Source: Roseiarcus sp963805295 (GTDB lineage: Bacteria; Pseudomonadota; Alphaproteobacteria; Rhizobiales; Beijerinckiaceae). Taken from it: 64,000 nt of DNA. The notes beneath the pieces are model-generated. The model saw only the letters and a list, made by a program, of their open reading frames with translations, was not told the origin of the DNA and ran no database searches. Shown here one piece after another: positions 61,614 through 64,000 of the stretch. The DNA lies in NCBI GenBank assembly GCA_963805295.1, contig CAWDTW010000055.1, positions 78,290 through 142,289 on the forward strand. Reading direction: 5' to 3'. A program made the position numbers and the translations under genes. How positions within the stretch are numbered: position 1 is the first letter of the stretch; each line of letters starts with the position of its first letter.

Positions 61614-63818
61614 TCAGGCAAGATCAAAGCGATCCGCGTTCATCACCTTGGTCCACGCCCCTGCGAAGTCTTTCACGAACTTCTCCTTCGAGTCCGCGCA
61701 CGCATAGACTTCCGCAAGCGCCCGCAGCTGCGAGTGCGAACCGAAGATCAGGTCGACACGTGTGCCGGTCCACTTGACCTCGTTCGTCTTCCGGTCGCGC
61801 CCTTCGTACACGCCTTCAGAGCCGGCGGACGGCTGCCATTGCGTGCCCATGTCGAGCAGGTTGACAAAGAAGTCGTTCGTCAGCGTCCCTGGCTGCTTGG
61901 TGAAGACGCCGTACGTGGATTTCCCGGCATTCGCGCCGAGGACGCGCAGGCCGCCGACGAGAACCGTCATCTCAGGCGCCGTCAGCGTCAGCAATTGCGC
62001 CCGATCCACCAACAACTCCTCAGCCGACAGGCGCTGCTTGCCGCGGAGATAGTTGCGGAATCCGTCGTAGGTCGGTTCGAGCGGCTCGAAGGAGTCGACG
62101 TCGGTCTGCTCCTGCGACGCGTCCATGCGCCCCGGCGAGAAGGGGACTTTCACGTCCTGCCCGGCGCCCTTCGCGGCTTTCTCGATCGCCGCGCAGCCGC
62201 CGAGAACGATCAGGTCGGCGAGCGAGACCTTTTTCCCGCCGGACTGTGAAGCGTTGAACTCCTTTTGGATCGCTTCGAGCGTCTGCAGCACCTTCGCCAG
62301 CTGAGCCGGCTGATTGACGTCCCAGTCCTTTTGCGGCGCGAGGCGAATACGCGCGCCGTTCGCTCCGCCGCGCTTGTCGCCGCCGCGGAACGTCGACGCC
62401 GACGCCCAAGCCGTCGACACCAACTCGGAAACGGACAGGCCAGAGGCGAGGATCTTCGCCTTCAGCGCGGCGATGTCCTGATCGTTGACCAGCGGATGAT
62501 TCACCGCGGGGATCGGGTCCTGCCAGATCAGCGTCTCCTTCGGAACCAGCGGGCCGAGGTAGCGCACGATGGGACCCATGTCGCGGTGCGTCAGCTTGAA
62601 CCACGCCCGGGCGAACGCGTCGGCGAGCTGATCCGGATGCTCGTGAAAGCGCCTTGAGATCTTCTCGTAGGCAGGGTCGAACCGCAAGGAGAGGTCGGTG
62701 GTAAGCATGGAGGGCGCGTGGCGCTTCGACGGGTCGTGCGGGTCCGGAACCGTGCCTGCGCCCGCGCCGTCCTTTGGCGTCCACTGATAGGCGCCGGCCG
62801 GGCTCTTGGTCAGCTCCCACTCGTAGCCGAACAGGTTCGAGAAATATTCGTTGCTCCACTTCGTCGGCGTCTTGCTCCAGATGACCTCCAGGTTGCTGGT
62901 GGTCGCGTCGTCCCCCTTGCCCGTGCCGAACCTGCTCTTCCAGCCGAGGCCCTGCTGCTCGATCGGAGCGCCTTCGGGTTCGGGGCCAAGCCATTCCTTG
63001 TCTTTGGCGGCGCCGTGGGTCTTGCCGAAAGTGTGACCGCCAGCGATCAGCGCGACCGTTTCTTCGTCGTTCATCGCCATGCGGCGGAACGTTTCGCGAA
63101 TATCCCTGGCCGCCGCGAGGGGATCCGGCTTGCCGTTCGGCCCTTCCGGATTGACGTAGATCAGGCCCATTTGCACGGCGCTGAGAGGATTCTGAAGATC
63201 ACGGTCGCCGCTGTAACGCTCATCCTCCAGCCACTTGCCTTCGGGGCCCCAGTAAATGGAATCGTCGGGCTCCCAGGAATCCTCGCGCCCGCCGCCGAAA
63301 CCGAAGGTCTTGAAGCCCATCAACTCGAGGGCGACGTTGCCGGCGAGAATCATGAGGTCGGCCCAAGAGATTTTCCGGCCGTATTTCTGCTTGATCGGCC
63401 ACAGCAGACGGCGCGCCTTGTCGAGGTTGCCGTTGTCCGGCCAGCTGTTGAGGGGCGCGAAGCGCTGCTGCCCGGCTCCGGCGCCGCCGCGGCCGTCGCC
63501 GATGCGGTACGTGCCTGCGCCGTGCCAGGCCATGCGAATGAACAGCCCCCCGTAGTGGCCAAAGTCGGCTGGCCACCAATCCTGCGACTCCGTCATCAAG
63601 GCGTGAAGGTCCTCGATCACGGCGTTCAGGTCGAGGCTCTCGAATTCCTTGGCGTAGTCGAACATCTCGCCCATCGGATCGGATAGGGCGGAGTGCTGGT
63701 GCAGAACCTGAAGGGTCAGCTGGTTCGGCCACCAGTCGCGGTTTGTCGGCGCACGGGTCCCACCCGTGACCGGGCATTTGCTTTCAGTTGTCATGTTCTC
63801 TCCGATCGTGTCGACCAT
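61614..63818 (-). CDS. katG: Catalase-peroxidase KatG
   Basis: KatG removes hydrogen peroxide as catalase and broad peroxidase. The 734-residue protein has the active-site segment FIRMAWHGAGTYRIGDGRGG (Arg, Trp, His), the Tyr of the Trp-Tyr-Met adduct in MGLIYVNPEGPNGKPDP, the proximal His region VALIAGGHTFGKTHGA and the complete second, heme-free domain. I chose ATG 63818 because AAGAGGAGGTGACC precedes it; ATG 63794 is the alternative. A regulator such as OxyR is not adjacent. The gene is intact. Confidence 0.96.
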   Translation of the reverse strand: MVDTIGENMTTESKCPVTGGTRAPTNRDWWPNQLTLQVLHQHSALSDPMGEMFDYAKEFESLDLNAVIEDLHALMTESQDWWPADFGHYGGLFIRMAWHGAGTYRIGDGRGGAGAGQQRFAPLNSWPDNGNLDKARRLLWPIKQKYGRKISWADLMILAGNVALELMGFKTFGFGGGREDSWEPDDSIYWGPEGKWLEDERYSGDRDLQNPLSAVQMGLIYVNPEGPNGKPDPLAAARDIRETFRRMAMNDEETVALIAGGHTFGKTHGAAKDKEWLGPEPEGAPIEQQGLGWKSRFGTGKGDDATTSNLEVIWSKTPTKWSNEYFSNLFGYEWELTKSPAGAYQWTPKDGAGAGTVPDPHDPSKRHAPSMLTTDLSLRFDPAYEKISRRFHEHPDQLADAFARAWFKLTHRDMGPIVRYLGPLVPKETLIWQDPIPAVNHPLVNDQDIAALKAKILASGLSVSELVSTAWASASTFRGGDKRGGANGARIRLAPQKDWDVNQPAQLAKVLQTLEAIQKEFNASQSGGKKVSLADLIVLGGCAAIEKAAKGAGQDVKVPFSPGRMDASQEQTDVDSFEPLEPTYDGFRNYLRGKQRLSAEELLVDRAQLLTLTAPEMTVLVGGLRVLGANAGKSTYGVFTKQPGTLTNDFFVNLLDMGTQWQPSAGSEGVYEGRDRKTNEVKWTGTRVDLIFGSHSQLRALAEVYACADSKEKFVKDFAGAWTKVMNADRFDLA

Positions 63819-64000
63819 GGTCACCTCCTCTTTAATGTCTGAGCGCGCTCCGGACGACAGGACGGCCATTTCAACCCGCAAGCCTCGCGAGCGCAAGGAC
63901 CTTTTCTCGCGCGAAAGGTCGGGCCGCCGTCGAGCTTCGCCCAAGCGGCCTCGAATCCACTTTTCGCTCACGGCCGAGGCGGGCGTTTACCCGAAAGCGC

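Noticed and set aside
1..64000. tRNA or rRNA genes
   Set aside because: I looked for T-loop-like GGTTCGAATC patterns in the intergenic regions and found none with a paired acceptor stem.

Overview
The window is about 64 kb of GC-rich DNA from an alphaproteobacterium, most likely a member of the Hyphomicrobiales (Beijerinckiaceae/Methylocystaceae-like). I infer this from the overall codon use, the MinCDE set, the cyanide-insensitive type cytochrome bd oxidase, a DUF1236 secreted protein, the Rhizobiales-style intergenic palindromes (including the TCATTGCGAGGAGCG family) and the kinds of insertion sequences present. I see no rRNA or tRNA gene and no CRISPR array.

Layout. 0-2.7 kb holds small accessory genes (a membrane protein, a HEPN-like protein, a Cys-rich secreted protein) and broken pieces of a Crp regulator and an ion channel. 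2.7-7.5 kb has a SulP transporter, a PPK2 polyphosphate kinase and an ABC exporter, each split by one frameshift. 7.5-12.2 kb is a decaying stretch: an IS110 tail, GNAT, a cupin protein, DUF429, a badly deleted ACC deaminase and IS6 scraps. 12.2-19.8 kb carries an Hsp20-Lon pair, the ferredoxin FdxA, an Rrf2/NsrR regulator and minCDE. 20.8-25.9 kb has rplS, a CDGSH iron-sulfur protein, priA and otsA. 25.9-28.3 kb is an IS graveyard (IS110, an IS21 istB scrap joined to ISAs1). 28.3-45.7 kb contains a Tat-exported flavin amine oxidase with its own cytochrome c, a secreted phytochelatin-synthase-like protease, a DUF899 protein, cydAB, a UbiH-like monooxygenase with a Cys/Met-metabolism PLP enzyme, a Trp-rich repeat protein, murJ, an acyltransferase and galK-galT. 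46-52.6 kb has a VOC protein, an FMN glutamate-synthase-like protein, two toxin-antitoxin pairs, a hydroxyacyl-CoA dehydrogenase, a PPOX protein and an F420-reductase-like protein. 58.6-63.8 kb has lepA, a third (frameshifted) vapBC pair, a cytochrome b5-like protein and katG.

The most unusual part is 53.2-57.6 kb on the minus strand. In transcription order it contains a truncated TIR domain, an EACC1-like small protein that is hidden by a frameshift, and a caspase-like (C14) protease fused to about 12.7 Sel1 repeats of 37 residues. The protease gene is interrupted by a 1,325-bp ISAzo13-type insertion with a TTA target duplication; removing the insertion plus one TTA exactly restores the reading frame. 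This looks like the remains of an NTP-independent, effector-based conflict (defence or cell-suicide) module.

A second theme is quality. At least eighteen otherwise well-conserved genes carry one or two single-base indels or a single substitution, several in G runs, while long genes such as lon, priA, lepA, murJ and katG are intact. Many pseudogenes here may therefore be sequencing errors; the ACC deaminase, aldehyde dehydrogenase, Crp and IS remnants show real deletions and are genuine decay.
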